64,000 nt of DNA from Alkaliphilus hydrothermalis (GTDB lineage: Bacteria > Bacillota > Clostridia > Peptostreptococcales > Natronincolaceae), in the NCBI RefSeq assembly GCF_016908555.1, contig NZ_JAFBEE010000004.1, forward strand, positions 62,001 to 126,000, written 5' to 3'. Position 1 is the first letter of the stretch; each line of letters starts with the position of its first letter. This document shows, one piece after another, positions 9,202 through 17,300 of this stretch. The notes under the pieces are model-generated. The model did not search any database. It was not told where the DNA came from and was given only the letters and a program-made list of their open reading frames with translations. The position numbers and the translations under genes were made by a program.

Positions 9202-9468
9202 CTAGGCTTCACCAAAATTAGATTGGAATAGAGCAATTATTGCCTTCATTGCTTCTTCCTCGTCATTCCCCTCCACCTTAACATTAATTGACTGTCCTTG
9301 TTTTGCCCCAAGTGCCATAATTCCCATTATGCTCTTGGCATTTACCTCTGCCGTGCCACTGATAAAGGTAACATCACTCTCAAATTTACTGGCTTCTTTG
9401 ACTACAAGTGTTGCGGGTCTTGCATGTAGACCCGAACCATTATTAACTACAACTGTTTGCTTAATCAT
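9202..9468 (-). CDS. ptsH: Phosphocarrier protein HPr
   Basis: Small cytoplasmic phosphocarrier between enzyme I and sugar-specific EII components; in Firmicutes also a regulatory protein. The active-site histidine is in NNGSGLHARPATLVV and the regulatory serine in VNAKSIMGIMALG, so both phosphorylation sites are present. An ATG at 9477 directly abuts AAAGG, leaving no spacing. ATG at 9468 (MIKQTVVV) has nine bases and gives an 88-residue protein, the usual HPr size. It lies between fruA and ptsI. Confidence 0.96.
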   Translation of the reverse strand: MIKQTVVVNNGSGLHARPATLVVKEASKFESDVTFISGTAEVNAKSIMGIMALGAKQGQSINVKVEGNDEEEAMKAIIALFQSNFGEA

Positions 9469-9517
9469 TTTCTTCATCCTTTCTATAATTACTAATACAT
9501 GTTTATTATGTGGAAAA

Positions 9518-9548
9518 CAGAATAGAAGGATTCATTCCCCCTATTCTG
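9518..9548 (-). terminator. Intercistronic hairpin between fruA and ptsH
   Basis: CAGAATAG and CTATTCTG pair around a 15-nt loop, followed on the minus strand by TTTTCC. The T-run is short, so it may be a leaky terminator or mRNA-processing element that lowers or separates ptsHI expression from the fructose genes. Confidence 0.45.
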
Positions 9549-9560
9549 CCATTATATTTA

Positions 9561-10928
9561 CTACTGGTCTACTTTTTTCTTTAATCCCCCTACTAATAGG
9601 GCAGTTACTACTGTACCTGCTAAGATGGCTAAGACATAGCCCCCTAGATTTCCTACTGCATTTGGAATCGGAAGAACAAAGATCCCACCATGGGGAGCCC
9701 TCAAGGTTGCCCCAAATACCATTGATAATGCTCCTGCAACTGCTGAACCTGCTACAATTGAAGGAATTACTCTGAAGGGATCTGCTGCTGCAAATGGTAT
9801 AGCCCCCTCTGTAATAAAGGAAATTCCAAGAACCCAAGCAGCTTTACCAGCTTCTTTTTCTGGCATTGTAAATTTATTTTTGAAAAGAACTGTTGCCAAT
9901 GCTAATCCCAGTGGAGGCGTCATACCTGCTGCCATAACTGCTGCTTGAGGTTCAAATATATTAGATCCAAGAAGTCCTACAGCAAAGGTATAGGCAGCTT
10001 TATTAATGGGTCCCCCCATGTCAAAGGCCATCATAGCCCCTAAAATAGCTCCTAATAATAGGGCATTTGATCCTGTTAATCCCTGTAACCAGTTGGTCAT
10101 GGCATCCATAATACCTTTAACAGGCATTCCAATTACATAAATCATTAATAATCCCACTACTAGAGATGATAATAAAGGTAATATTAATACTGGCTTTAAG
10201 CCCTCCATCGTCTTTGGTAACTTAATGTTCTTCTTTAAGAAGTCAGCTGTATAACCTGCAATAAAACCTGCAATAATACCACCTAAGAATCCTGAACCGA
10301 TTTGAGAAGCAATCATACCTCCAATTAATCCTGGTGCCAAACCTGGCCTTTCTGCTATGGAATAGGCAATATATCCTGCTAATATTGGTACCATTAGAGC
10401 AAAGGCTGCTCCACCACCTATTTGCATTAAAGCTGCTGCTAGTGTCCCTTCAACTTTAAATGCTTCTATACCAAATATAAAGGATAAGGCAATAGCTAAT
10501 CCCCCTGCCACCACTAGAGGAAGCATAAAGGAAACTCCACTCATTAAATGCTTATAGGGACCTGTTCTTTTTTCACTTCTTTCTTTTTTAATTTCTGATA
10601 CTTTTTGAGATAAATCTTGCTTCTTTGCTTCTAATTTTAAGGCCCTTTCAATTATTCCTTCTGCATCTTTAATTGCTTCTGAAATTGGAACTTCTAACAT
10701 TGCTTTATGTGTAAACCTTTCCTCTGATACATTTGCTCCCGCTGCTATGATGACTGCATGGGCCCCTTGAATGTCTTCTGTACTTAACTCATTTTCTACT
10801 CCTACAGACCCTTGGGTTTCAACCTTAATTTCCACACCCTTCTTCTTCGCTGCCTTCTCTAAGGCTTCAGCTGCCATATAGGTATGGGCTATTCCAGTTG
10901 GACATGAAGTAACTGCTATTAATTTCAT
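9561..10928 (-). CDS. fruA: Fructose-specific PTS permease, fused EIIB-EIIC
   Basis: Membrane transporter that phosphorylates fructose to fructose-1-phosphate during uptake. It has 455 residues. The N-terminal EIIB domain (residues 1-100) has the phosphorylated cysteine in AVTSCPTGIAHTYMA. A linker of about 20 charged residues follows. The EIIC domain has multiple membrane segments and family motifs GGPINKAAYTFA and ITEGAIPFAAADPFRVIPS. There is no fused EIIA; a separate EIIA is encoded next door. It lies in the operon after the EIIA gene and before ptsH. Confidence 0.95.
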   Translation of the reverse strand: MKLIAVTSCPTGIAHTYMAAEALEKAAKKKGVEIKVETQGSVGVENELSTEDIQGAHAVIIAAGANVSEERFTHKAMLEVPISEAIKDAEGIIERALKLEAKKQDLSQKVSEIKKERSEKRTGPYKHLMSGVSFMLPLVVAGGLAIALSFIFGIEAFKVEGTLAAALMQIGGGAAFALMVPILAGYIAYSIAERPGLAPGLIGGMIASQIGSGFLGGIIAGFIAGYTADFLKKNIKLPKTMEGLKPVLILPLLSSLVVGLLMIYVIGMPVKGIMDAMTNWLQGLTGSNALLLGAILGAMMAFDMGGPINKAAYTFAVGLLGSNIFEPQAAVMAAGMTPPLGLALATVLFKNKFTMPEKEAGKAAWVLGISFITEGAIPFAAADPFRVIPSIVAGSAVAGALSMVFGATLRAPHGGIFVLPIPNAVGNLGGYVLAILAGTVVTALLVGGLKKKVDQ

Positions 10929-10992
10929 AATGATCCCCCTTTACTATTTTTAAAAAATAAAATACGTAGTTACCTTAATACTTAGTTTCTTT

Positions 10993-11436
10993 TTATTGAA
11001 AAGCTTTTAATACTTCCTCTTCAGAAGTAGCTTTTAATAATTTTTCTCGAATTTCTTCACTCATGAGGCTTCGAGATAACTGGCTTAGTACTCTTAAATG
11101 TTGATCATCGGAATTTTCCGGTACTGCTATTAAAAAGAAAATATAACTTGGTTCTCCATCCAGTGCTTCATAGTCAATTCCTTTTTGAGACTTCCCAAAT
11201 ACAATTGAAGGTTCTGTCACCACAGAGGACTTTCCATGGGGAATGGCTATGCCCATACCTATTCCAGTTGTTGACTGGGCTTCCCTATCCATCACAGTCT
11301 TAATAAAATGAGACTCCTCCGTTACAATCCCCTCCTTTACTAATGGCTTAACTAATTCCATCACCACATCTTCTTTACTGCTAGATTGAAGATCTAAAAT
11401 CATTAATTTTTTATTTAAAACATCTTTTATTTCCAT
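10993..11436 (-). CDS. Fructose PTS EIIA component
   Basis: Cytoplasmic phosphocarrier passing phosphate from HPr to the EIIB domain of the fructose permease. It has 147 residues and belongs to the PTS_EIIA_2 (mannitol/fructose) family. The active-site histidine lies in GMGIAIPHGKSSVV. The C-terminal core (FFLIAVPENSDDQHLRVLSQ) is intact. It is a stand-alone EIIA, unlike fused FruA or FruB proteins. It is 13 bp from fruK and 64 bp before the EIIBC gene in the same operon. Confidence 0.94.
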   Translation of the reverse strand: MEIKDVLNKKLMILDLQSSSKEDVVMELVKPLVKEGIVTEESHFIKTVMDREAQSTTGIGMGIAIPHGKSSVVTEPSIVFGKSQKGIDYEALDGEPSYIFFLIAVPENSDDQHLRVLSQLSRSLMSEEIREKLLKATSEEEVLKAFQ

Positions 11437-11449
11437 ATTAATTCTCCTT

Positions 11450-12379
11450 TTATCTTAGTCTACTAATTTTCACTTTATCCCTATATCGTTGTATTTCCTC
11501 TAGTCTATGGAGGGTTGTTCCTTTACTTACACTTAGAGTGGCGGAGGCTATGGCTAATTTAAAGACTTCCTTTAGATCTAGTCTTTTTTTTAGTCCATAG
11601 GCAAAGGCTGCCACCATGGAGTCTCCAGCCCCCACTGTACTATTTACCTCAACTTTAATTGTTTCTGCCTTCAACATCTCTTGATTAGTCATTAGAATTG
11701 CTCCATCTTCCCCCATTGAAACCACCACCATCCGAACTCCCATGTCTAGGAAAGTACTGCCATAGTTAATAATGTCCGCTTCACTGCTTATTTTAACTTT
11801 CAAAGTATTTTCTAATTCATGGATATTTGGTTTAATCATAAAGGGCATTGCCTCAATACTCTTTAGTAAAGCTTCTCCTTCACAGTCGAGGATTGTAATA
11901 CACCCACTACTGTTGGCTATCTCAACTAAACTCTTGTAAATGCTAGTAGGTACATCCATTGGCAAACTCCCCGATAGCACCATAACTTTACTTTTTTGTG
12001 CTAACATCTTGTTTTTGTTAAGCAATATCTTTAGATACTCCTCTTTTATAGGACCCCCTGGATGATTAATATCAGTTATAATCTTACTTTTATAATCAAT
12101 CATCTTAATGTTGGTTCGGGTTTCCACATCGGTTTCTACGAAATCCGTCATAATCTCTTGCTTCTTTAACCATTGATTAAGCCATTTACCCGCTTCTCCA
12201 CCTATAAATCCTGTTGTAGTAGAGGGTTCGCCAAGGGCTTTGAGAACCTTGGATACATTAATTCCCTTCCCCCCCGCCTCTAATCTTGATTCTATTACTC
12301 TATTTACTTGCCCAAATTGAAGTCCCTCAAATCCTAGACTCTGATCGATGGCAGGATTAAGTGTTACTGTTGTAATCAT
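11450..12379 (-). CDS. fruK: 1-phosphofructokinase
   Basis: Phosphorylates fructose-1-phosphate to fructose-1,6-bisphosphate with ATP, feeding glycolysis. It has 309 residues of the PfkB/ribokinase family. Sugar-binding N-terminus: TVTLNPAIDQSLGF, and RLEAGGKGINVSKVL (GGKG motif). C-terminal ATP and anion-hole signature: VNSTVGAGDSMVAAFAYGL with the catalytic Asp. Operon context (DeoR regulator upstream, fructose EII downstream) supports FruK over tagatose kinase. It starts 12 bp after fruR. Confidence 0.95.
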   Translation of the reverse strand: MITTVTLNPAIDQSLGFEGLQFGQVNRVIESRLEAGGKGINVSKVLKALGEPSTTTGFIGGEAGKWLNQWLKKQEIMTDFVETDVETRTNIKMIDYKSKIITDINHPGGPIKEEYLKILLNKNKMLAQKSKVMVLSGSLPMDVPTSIYKSLVEIANSSGCITILDCEGEALLKSIEAMPFMIKPNIHELENTLKVKISSEADIINYGSTFLDMGVRMVVVSMGEDGAILMTNQEMLKAETIKVEVNSTVGAGDSMVAAFAYGLKKRLDLKEVFKLAIASATLSVSKGTTLHRLEEIQRYRDKVKISRLR

Positions 12380-12391
12380 ATTGTCCTCCTT

Positions 12392-13150
12392 CTAACTGTA
12401 GATGATTTGAATATTCTTAGAGGCAAATTTATCAACCATATGCTGATCTACTCCTGAGTCGCTTATTATTCCATCTACTTCTTCTAAGTTAGCAAATCTA
12501 GCAAAGGATACCCTTCCAAATTTACTATGGTCTGCAACAATATATATTTCCTTCGCTGATTTCATCATCACCCTCTTGGTGTGGGCCTCTTCTAAGTTTG
12601 GAGTGGTATAACCATCCTGTAGGGTAATGCCATTGGTTCCAAGGAAAACTTTGTCAACCCTAAAACTCTGAATAATCTTATCCGTTAAGGGACCTACAAT
12701 GGAAACGGTTTCCCTACGGATATATCCCCCTGTTACGACTATGTGGACATCTGGATTTTGTGATAACTCCGAGGCGATTAGAATAGAGTTGGTTAACACA
12801 GTAACGTTCTTTGACCTAATATGTTTTGCGATCTGTAAGGTCGTCGTACCTGCGTCTAATATTACCGTATCATTATCGGATATCAGGGCTGCTGCTCGCT
12901 TTCCTATTTCTGTTTTTTCCTCCATATTAGATAGTTGTTTCTCCCCCATTGTTGCCTCAAAGCCTGTATGTTCAACTTTAACGGCCCCACCGTGGGTCCT
13001 TTTTAAAAGTCCCGCCTGCTCCAAATCCTGCAAATCTCTTCGAATGGTTGACTCCGACACCTCCAGTGCTTCCGTTAAGTCATTGACTTGAATTCTATGG
13101 GAATTTTTTAAAATCTCTAGTATTTTAGACTTACGTTCCTCAACAAACAT
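12392..13150 (-). CDS. fruR: DeoR-family regulator of the fructose operon
   Basis: A 252-residue transcription factor, probably repressing its own operon until fructose-1-phosphate or a related effector binds. The N-terminal DeoR helix-turn-helix (residues 1-57) includes the family signature SESTIRRDLQDLEQAGLLKR. The C-terminal effector domain (DeoRC) contains DAGTTTLQIAKHI, TNSILIASEL and VADHSKFGR. It is the first gene of the operon. Three direct repeats between its promoter and start codon are the obvious candidate operators. Confidence 0.93.
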   Translation of the reverse strand: MFVEERKSKILEILKNSHRIQVNDLTEALEVSESTIRRDLQDLEQAGLLKRTHGGAVKVEHTGFEATMGEKQLSNMEEKTEIGKRAAALISDNDTVILDAGTTTLQIAKHIRSKNVTVLTNSILIASELSQNPDVHIVVTGGYIRRETVSIVGPLTDKIIQSFRVDKVFLGTNGITLQDGYTTPNLEEAHTKRVMMKSAKEIYIVADHSKFGRVSFARFANLEEVDGIISDSGVDQHMVDKFASKNIQIIYS

Positions 13151-13191
13151 TCTTAACCCCCGTTCTTATACATTATTCTATTCGATGATGG

Positions 13192-13253
13192 TTTATGATT
13201 GATTTTAGTAATATTTATTATTTTATTTGATTATTTATGATTGTTTATGATTG
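13192..13253 (-). promoter_or_regulatory. Repeated FruR-type operator
   Basis: TTTATGATTG (forward strand) occurs three times: 13192-13201, 13234-13243 and 13244-13253. The last two are adjacent, so 10 bp apart, and the first is 42 bp away, about four helical turns. All lie just downstream of the -10 box, a position suited to DeoR-type repression. The binding assignment is inference. Confidence 0.72.
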
Positions 13254-13259
13254 GTTTAT

Positions 13260-13288
13260 ATTATATCATTGGCTAATTTTTCTGTCAA
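13260..13288 (-). promoter_or_regulatory. Consensus sigma-A promoter of the fru-ptsHI operon
   Basis: On the minus strand TTGACA (13288-13283), 17 bp spacer, TATAAT (13265-13260): a perfect match in both boxes and spacing. Such a strong promoter fits a tightly repressed inducible operon. Confidence 0.9.
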
Positions 13289-13356
13289 TTGTTTTTAGTC
13301 TTTTCATTAATATAGTTTTTACTATCGTAATACAAAAATATTTATCCAATATTAAA

Positions 13357-13384
13357 ACATCCATAACCTTTAGGCTATGGATGT
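13357..13384 (-). terminator. Intrinsic terminator after helD
   Basis: ACATCCATA pairs with TATGGATGT around a short loop; on the minus strand a TTTTAAT tract follows. It lies about 30 nt past the helD-like stop. Confidence 0.65.
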
Positions 13385-13412
13385 GGTTGTTGCCAGAGTT
13401 ATCATGCAACGA

Positions 13413-15707
13413 CTACTCTTGGTAAAGACTTTGTTTAACCCCCTCCAACAAAGGAATAGTCCCTTCTTTTTGATAGATAAACAATCTATGGAGGGTTCTC
13501 GTCATGGCTACGTATAGTAGCTTGATATCTAAGTCATTTTGTTGATATGTTTCATTGATATTAACTATAAATACTACGTCAAATTCAAGCCCCTTGGCAA
13601 TGTGGGAAGGGACCAACATAATCCCTGCAGAATATTTGTCTTCCTTTCCATCTAAAAATCTAACATCCAACTGATGTTGATCTAGGACTTTCTTTAGGAC
13701 ACTTGCTTCCTCTAAAGTCTTGCAAATAAGAGCAATAGACTTATAGCCTTGATATTTCATCTCTTTAATTTTTTCTACTAAGTTTACAATCAGATCCGAC
13801 TCTTCCTTATAACGCTTAATACTGGGCTTTTCACCATGTCGTATTACTGGCTTTGCTAATACGATTTTATCGTTATCTAGTTTTTTGATAATTTCGTTGG
13901 CAAGGTGCATGACTTCTATAGTGGTACGATAGCTCTGCACTAGGGTCATATAGTTACACCTATTTTTATCAAAGACTATCTCGATTACCTCTTCCCAGTT
14001 CTGAATACTGCGATAACTGTGAATTCCTTGAGAAAGATCCCCCAGGAGGGTAAACATATTGGTCTTTAGCACTTCCTTTAACACATAGAACTGAAACAAA
14101 CTAAAGTCTTGCGCTTCGTCTATTACAATGTTTTTTATATCTAGTTTGGTATCAAAGCCAAATATTTTATGCCGTAAATAAGCTACAGATGCTAAATCCT
14201 CCATCTCGATATTTTTCTTTGCCAGTAGTAGTCTATTGAGATTTACTAGATATTTGTATTGTTCTTTCATTAAAGAATTATTGGAATAGTATCGTAGTGT
14301 CTCCTCCACCGTCATCAGGTCTTGATAGTAGTCCATGAGCTTTTTTGAAGGGAACTTTGCTGTGTATTTTTTAATCACTGTCTTGATGGTCTTTTTTGTG
14401 CTTTCTAGGACCTGATCCCGCTCCTCCATCAAAGCTACTAATTTTAGTCTTCTTTCCTCCGTTGCTTCTTGGGTGCTTCTGATTCTATCTATTTTGCTGT
14501 CATAGTTTGTTTGAATGTCCTTTAGGATATCATTTTTTCTATATTTCAATTGATTTCTCAAGGTTTTTTTAATCTCGTCTATTCTCTTATACAGTGGTAG
14601 ATATGTCAGCTCTTCTAAAAACATTTCCTTTATCCGTTCCTTTGTCACCAGTAGGATATCCCCTAAAACAAAATCCTCCTTTGGATAGAACTGCTTTTCA
14701 ATATCCTTGACATAAGCATCGATAACATCCCTCATATCCATAGAACCCTTGTAGGCGGCTGCCCAAGCCATCAAAGATAATTCCTTGTTCTCTTTACTTG
14801 AGCCTTGGATTAGATCCGTTAGCTTATCCTTTGCATTTGTTAATTTAAAGGAAGATCCCACCAATTCCTTCATGAAATCCGTATAGGTTGTTTGAACTAC
14901 CTGCTCTACTCCCAGTTCTGGCAATACTTCAGATATGTAGTTGATGAAAAGATTGTTGGGGGCCATAATCATAAAGTTCTCGGGGTCGAAGGTTTTTTCG
15001 TAGGTATAAATGAAATAAGCGATACGATGTAGGGCTATGGTGGTTTTACCACTACCTGCAACCCCTTGAACGATCAGAGGTCTGTCCATTTCCGCTCTAA
15101 TGACTCTATTTTGTTCTCCTTGAATGGTGGCGGCAATATCCTTTAATCTATTGTCAGCATTGGCAGATAGGGAGGCTTGAAGGAATGTATCTGTGGTGGT
15201 AATGTCTACATCCAAAATGGATTCCAGTTCTCCTTCATCGATGGTATATTGCCTTTTTAAGCTTAACTCCCCTTCCTCCACCCCTACTTCTGTTGGGTAG
15301 GAGGTTTCCCCCAATCGTCCCTCGTAATAGACATTGGCAATGGGAGCTCGCCAGTCAACGATTAGCGGTACATCGTCATCTGCTCTAAATAACGAGGTCT
15401 TCCCAATATAGATTTTATCCATTATCTCACTATCACTAGGTTTGAAATCTATTCTTGCAAAATACGGCTTCTCCTTAGCTCTAGTTAAGCCATAGAAGTT
15501 TCGTTCTGCCGTCTCCATAAACTTTGAGTTGATTAAAATATTAATATAGCCCTCACTACTATCTATGTTTGCAATTCCCTCTTTAATATTTTCTTGGAAC
15601 GTCTTTTTTCGTTCCTCAGTTGCCCTCAAGGTCATTTTGATATAATCCTTGGTATATTCCAACCGCTCAATTTCTTCTCCGTAATCTGGATGCTCTTTTA
15701 CCGACAT
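13413..15707 (-). CDS. helD: HelD-like superfamily I helicase (RNA polymerase recycling)
   Basis: A 764-residue UvrD/Rep-type ATPase of the HelD family, which in Firmicutes removes stalled or idle RNA polymerase. The N-terminus is a charged coiled coil (residues 5-75). Walker A is VQGVAGSGKTTIALHRIAYF near residue 215. Walker B is KNIVIDEAQDFSLFQF. Other helicase motifs are LLGDLSQGIHSYRS, QSYRTT, and KGLEFDVVFI with LLYVAMTRTLHRLFI at the C-terminus. The start at 15707 (MSVKEHPDYG) follows GGAAGGAGG; an upstream in-frame start at 15758 lacks such a site. It is monocistronic, with terminators on both sides. Confidence 0.92.
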   Translation of the reverse strand: MSVKEHPDYGEEIERLEYTKDYIKMTLRATEERKKTFQENIKEGIANIDSSEGYINILINSKFMETAERNFYGLTRAKEKPYFARIDFKPSDSEIMDKIYIGKTSLFRADDDVPLIVDWRAPIANVYYEGRLGETSYPTEVGVEEGELSLKRQYTIDEGELESILDVDITTTDTFLQASLSANADNRLKDIAATIQGEQNRVIRAEMDRPLIVQGVAGSGKTTIALHRIAYFIYTYEKTFDPENFMIMAPNNLFINYISEVLPELGVEQVVQTTYTDFMKELVGSSFKLTNAKDKLTDLIQGSSKENKELSLMAWAAAYKGSMDMRDVIDAYVKDIEKQFYPKEDFVLGDILLVTKERIKEMFLEELTYLPLYKRIDEIKKTLRNQLKYRKNDILKDIQTNYDSKIDRIRSTQEATEERRLKLVALMEERDQVLESTKKTIKTVIKKYTAKFPSKKLMDYYQDLMTVEETLRYYSNNSLMKEQYKYLVNLNRLLLAKKNIEMEDLASVAYLRHKIFGFDTKLDIKNIVIDEAQDFSLFQFYVLKEVLKTNMFTLLGDLSQGIHSYRSIQNWEEVIEIVFDKNRCNYMTLVQSYRTTIEVMHLANEIIKKLDNDKIVLAKPVIRHGEKPSIKRYKEESDLIVNLVEKIKEMKYQGYKSIALICKTLEEASVLKKVLDQHQLDVRFLDGKEDKYSAGIMLVPSHIAKGLEFDVVFIVNINETYQQNDLDIKLLYVAMTRTLHRLFIYQKEGTIPLLEGVKQSLYQE

Positions 15708-15773
15708 ATACTTCCTCCTTCCATAACTGACTATAAAACAACAATCTAATACGCCCAAACACCAGTGAAGCCT

Positions 15774-15813
15774 AAAAAATAATAGGATAGATTTCTCTGT
15801 CTATCCTATTATT
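15774..15813 (-). terminator. Intrinsic terminator after the 80-residue gene
   Basis: A 14-bp perfect stem (AATAATAGGATAGA with its complement) has an 8-nt loop and is followed on the minus strand by a six-T run. Confidence 0.85.
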
Positions 15814-15879
15814 TCCAAAGCATATTCTATTTTAATATATTATGGACGTTTCTTCAAACCTTTTATTATTACAGTTTGA

Positions 15880-16122
15880 TTACTGAACCTCCAGTGTAGT
15901 GAAGATTTTGTTACCACGATATTTATAACGTAGTGTGTAGGTGCTACCTTGGATTCCGTAGATTTCCACCTCAGTGACTCCTTTTTTGTCTAATAGATGC
16001 TTTATTTCTAATCTTTTACTGCGAATTTCTTCCTTAGACTCATTATTGTTCTGGTAAACGGTAGAGTATTTAATCCAATACTCCAATGCTGTTTCTAGTG
16101 AATCGTGTATAGTAACCTGCAT
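15880..16122 (-). CDS. Small hypothetical protein
   Basis: An 80-residue protein that I do not recognise. It begins MQVTIHDSLETALEYWIKYS, has a charged helical middle (EEIRSKRLEIKHLLDKKGV) and a C-terminal beta-rich segment (YTLRYKYRGNKIFTTLEVQ). No cysteines, signal or membrane segment. The codon at 16146 would lie inside the ribosome site AAGGAGG; the ATG at 16122, nine bases after that site, is the credible start. It has its own terminator. Confidence 0.65.
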   Translation of the reverse strand: MQVTIHDSLETALEYWIKYSTVYQNNNESKEEIRSKRLEIKHLLDKKGVTEVEIYGIQGSTYTLRYKYRGNKIFTTLEVQ

Positions 16123-16325
16123 CCTTATCAACCTCCTTAAAATCATTCATCCAGCATATTATTTTAACATAAGTTATTATCCAATGCCTATATTTTTATA
16201 CATAAATTTTTCATATTTCTACAAAATTTAATATTTCTTATTTTTTGCCTATATCTTTACTAGTTTTCACTGTAATTATTTTAATATTCAGGTTTCTAAA
16301 TTGAATAAGTTTATGCAAACACAGC

Positions 16326-16367
16326 AAAAAACTATTGATGTATGTTTCTAAAACATCAATAGTTTTT
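16326..16367. terminator. Orphan 15-bp hairpin with T-runs on both sides
   Basis: AAAAACTATTGATGT and its exact complement ACATCAATAGTTTTT flank an 11-nt loop. It looks like a bidirectional terminator but is not next to a gene end: the GNAT gene already has a nearer terminator at 16464-16492. Confidence 0.5.
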
Positions 16368-16463
16368 ATATTTACTCTATTTCATCTATTTTCCTTTTTG
16401 CCCTAAGAAGTACGTTTCATTAAGTTTTGAAACCAATTGTTTTTCTTTTGATTTTGTATTTGA

Positions 16464-16492
16464 TAAAAAAAGACTTCATAAAATATGAAATC
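16464..16492 (-). terminator. Intrinsic terminator after GNAT gene
   Basis: On the minus strand GATTTCAT pairs with ATGAAGTC (one G-U), followed by seven T residues. It lies about 45 nt past the stop at 16535. Confidence 0.6.
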
Positions 16493-16534
16493 TCCTGTTA
16501 TTAGTCGTATATTTTAATATTAAGCTAGGTAATT

Positions 16535-17056
16535 TTAATCTTGTATAAGTATTTTCTCCATAATGGTGATATCTATCCATTGATCCCCTACCCTTCCCTG
16601 TTTGAAATAGGTCCCCACCTCTCTAAAGCCCAAGGATTGATATAGCCGTTGACCTGCTTCATTTATTACAAAGGTACTTAAAACTAACTTATGAAAATTC
16701 TCCTTTGGGGCAACTTCTATTAAAGCCTGTAACAATAATTTACCAAGGCCTTTACCCCTCATAGTTCTTCTAATATAGATGGAAAAATCTGCTACACCAT
16801 CATAACAAGCCCTTGGGTTGAATACATTTAAAGCAGCCCATCCTAGAACAATTCCCCCTTGACTGTGGGGGTCTTTTAACCCTTCCACCACCAGTACCTT
16901 ATGACGGGTACTTTTTCCTCTAAACCAAGTCAGTATCTCTTCATCATTCCGTAGTCTCGTTTCTAGTGTTGCAATCCCATCCTCAATTCCTTCGTTATAT
17001 ATTTCCTTTATAGCCATTAAATCATCTTTCTTTGCCAGTCGTACATTATATTTCAT
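16535..17056 (-). CDS. GNAT N-acetyltransferase, phosphinothricin-acetyltransferase type
   Basis: A 173-residue acetyl-CoA-dependent acetyltransferase. The N-terminus (VRLAKKDDLMAIKEIYNEGI followed by EDGIATLETR) and the acetyl-CoA loop RRTMRGKGLGKLLLQALIEV are typical of the PAT/ArsN1 branch, whose members acetylate phosphinothricin-like or arsenic-containing amino acids or methionine derivatives. The later segment NEAGQRLYQSLGFREVGTYF is also family-typical. The real substrate cannot be told. Monocistronic; no resistance genes nearby. Confidence 0.87.
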   Translation of the reverse strand: MKYNVRLAKKDDLMAIKEIYNEGIEDGIATLETRLRNDEEILTWFRGKSTRHKVLVVEGLKDPHSQGGIVLGWAALNVFNPRACYDGVADFSIYIRRTMRGKGLGKLLLQALIEVAPKENFHKLVLSTFVINEAGQRLYQSLGFREVGTYFKQGRVGDQWIDITIMEKILIQD

Positions 17057-17300
17057 TATTTTCCCCCTTGCTTAATGTCTCAAGAATTACTCCTTGACAA
17101 TAATATATATAATAATGGGTATCAAATCAAATAATCAAGCTACAAAATAAATTCTCTTTATAATACTTTAATATTTTACTAATTTTTAGTAATATATAAG
17201 TATAGACATATTATATAGATATCTCGCCATTCACTTCCATCAGTTTTGCTTTTAAAATAAATTATTCTTTATAAGTATTATTTAATTGGGGGTTAATTTC

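Larger units (their letters stand above)
16147..16534. other. Intergenic stretch of 388 bp
   Basis: Very AT-rich. It holds the GNAT terminator (16464-16492), an orphan perfect hairpin (16326-16367) and the upstream region of the 80-residue gene. No convincing ORF on either strand. Confidence 0.6.

Noticed and set aside
9329..9837. Openings on both strands across fruA/ptsH
   Set aside because: They are shadows of ptsH and of the EIIBC gene, whose catalytic motifs are clear.
13192..13253. Considered a CRISPR-like array from the repeated decamers
   Set aside because: Units are too short, there are no spacers of even length and no cas genes; an operator is the simpler reading.
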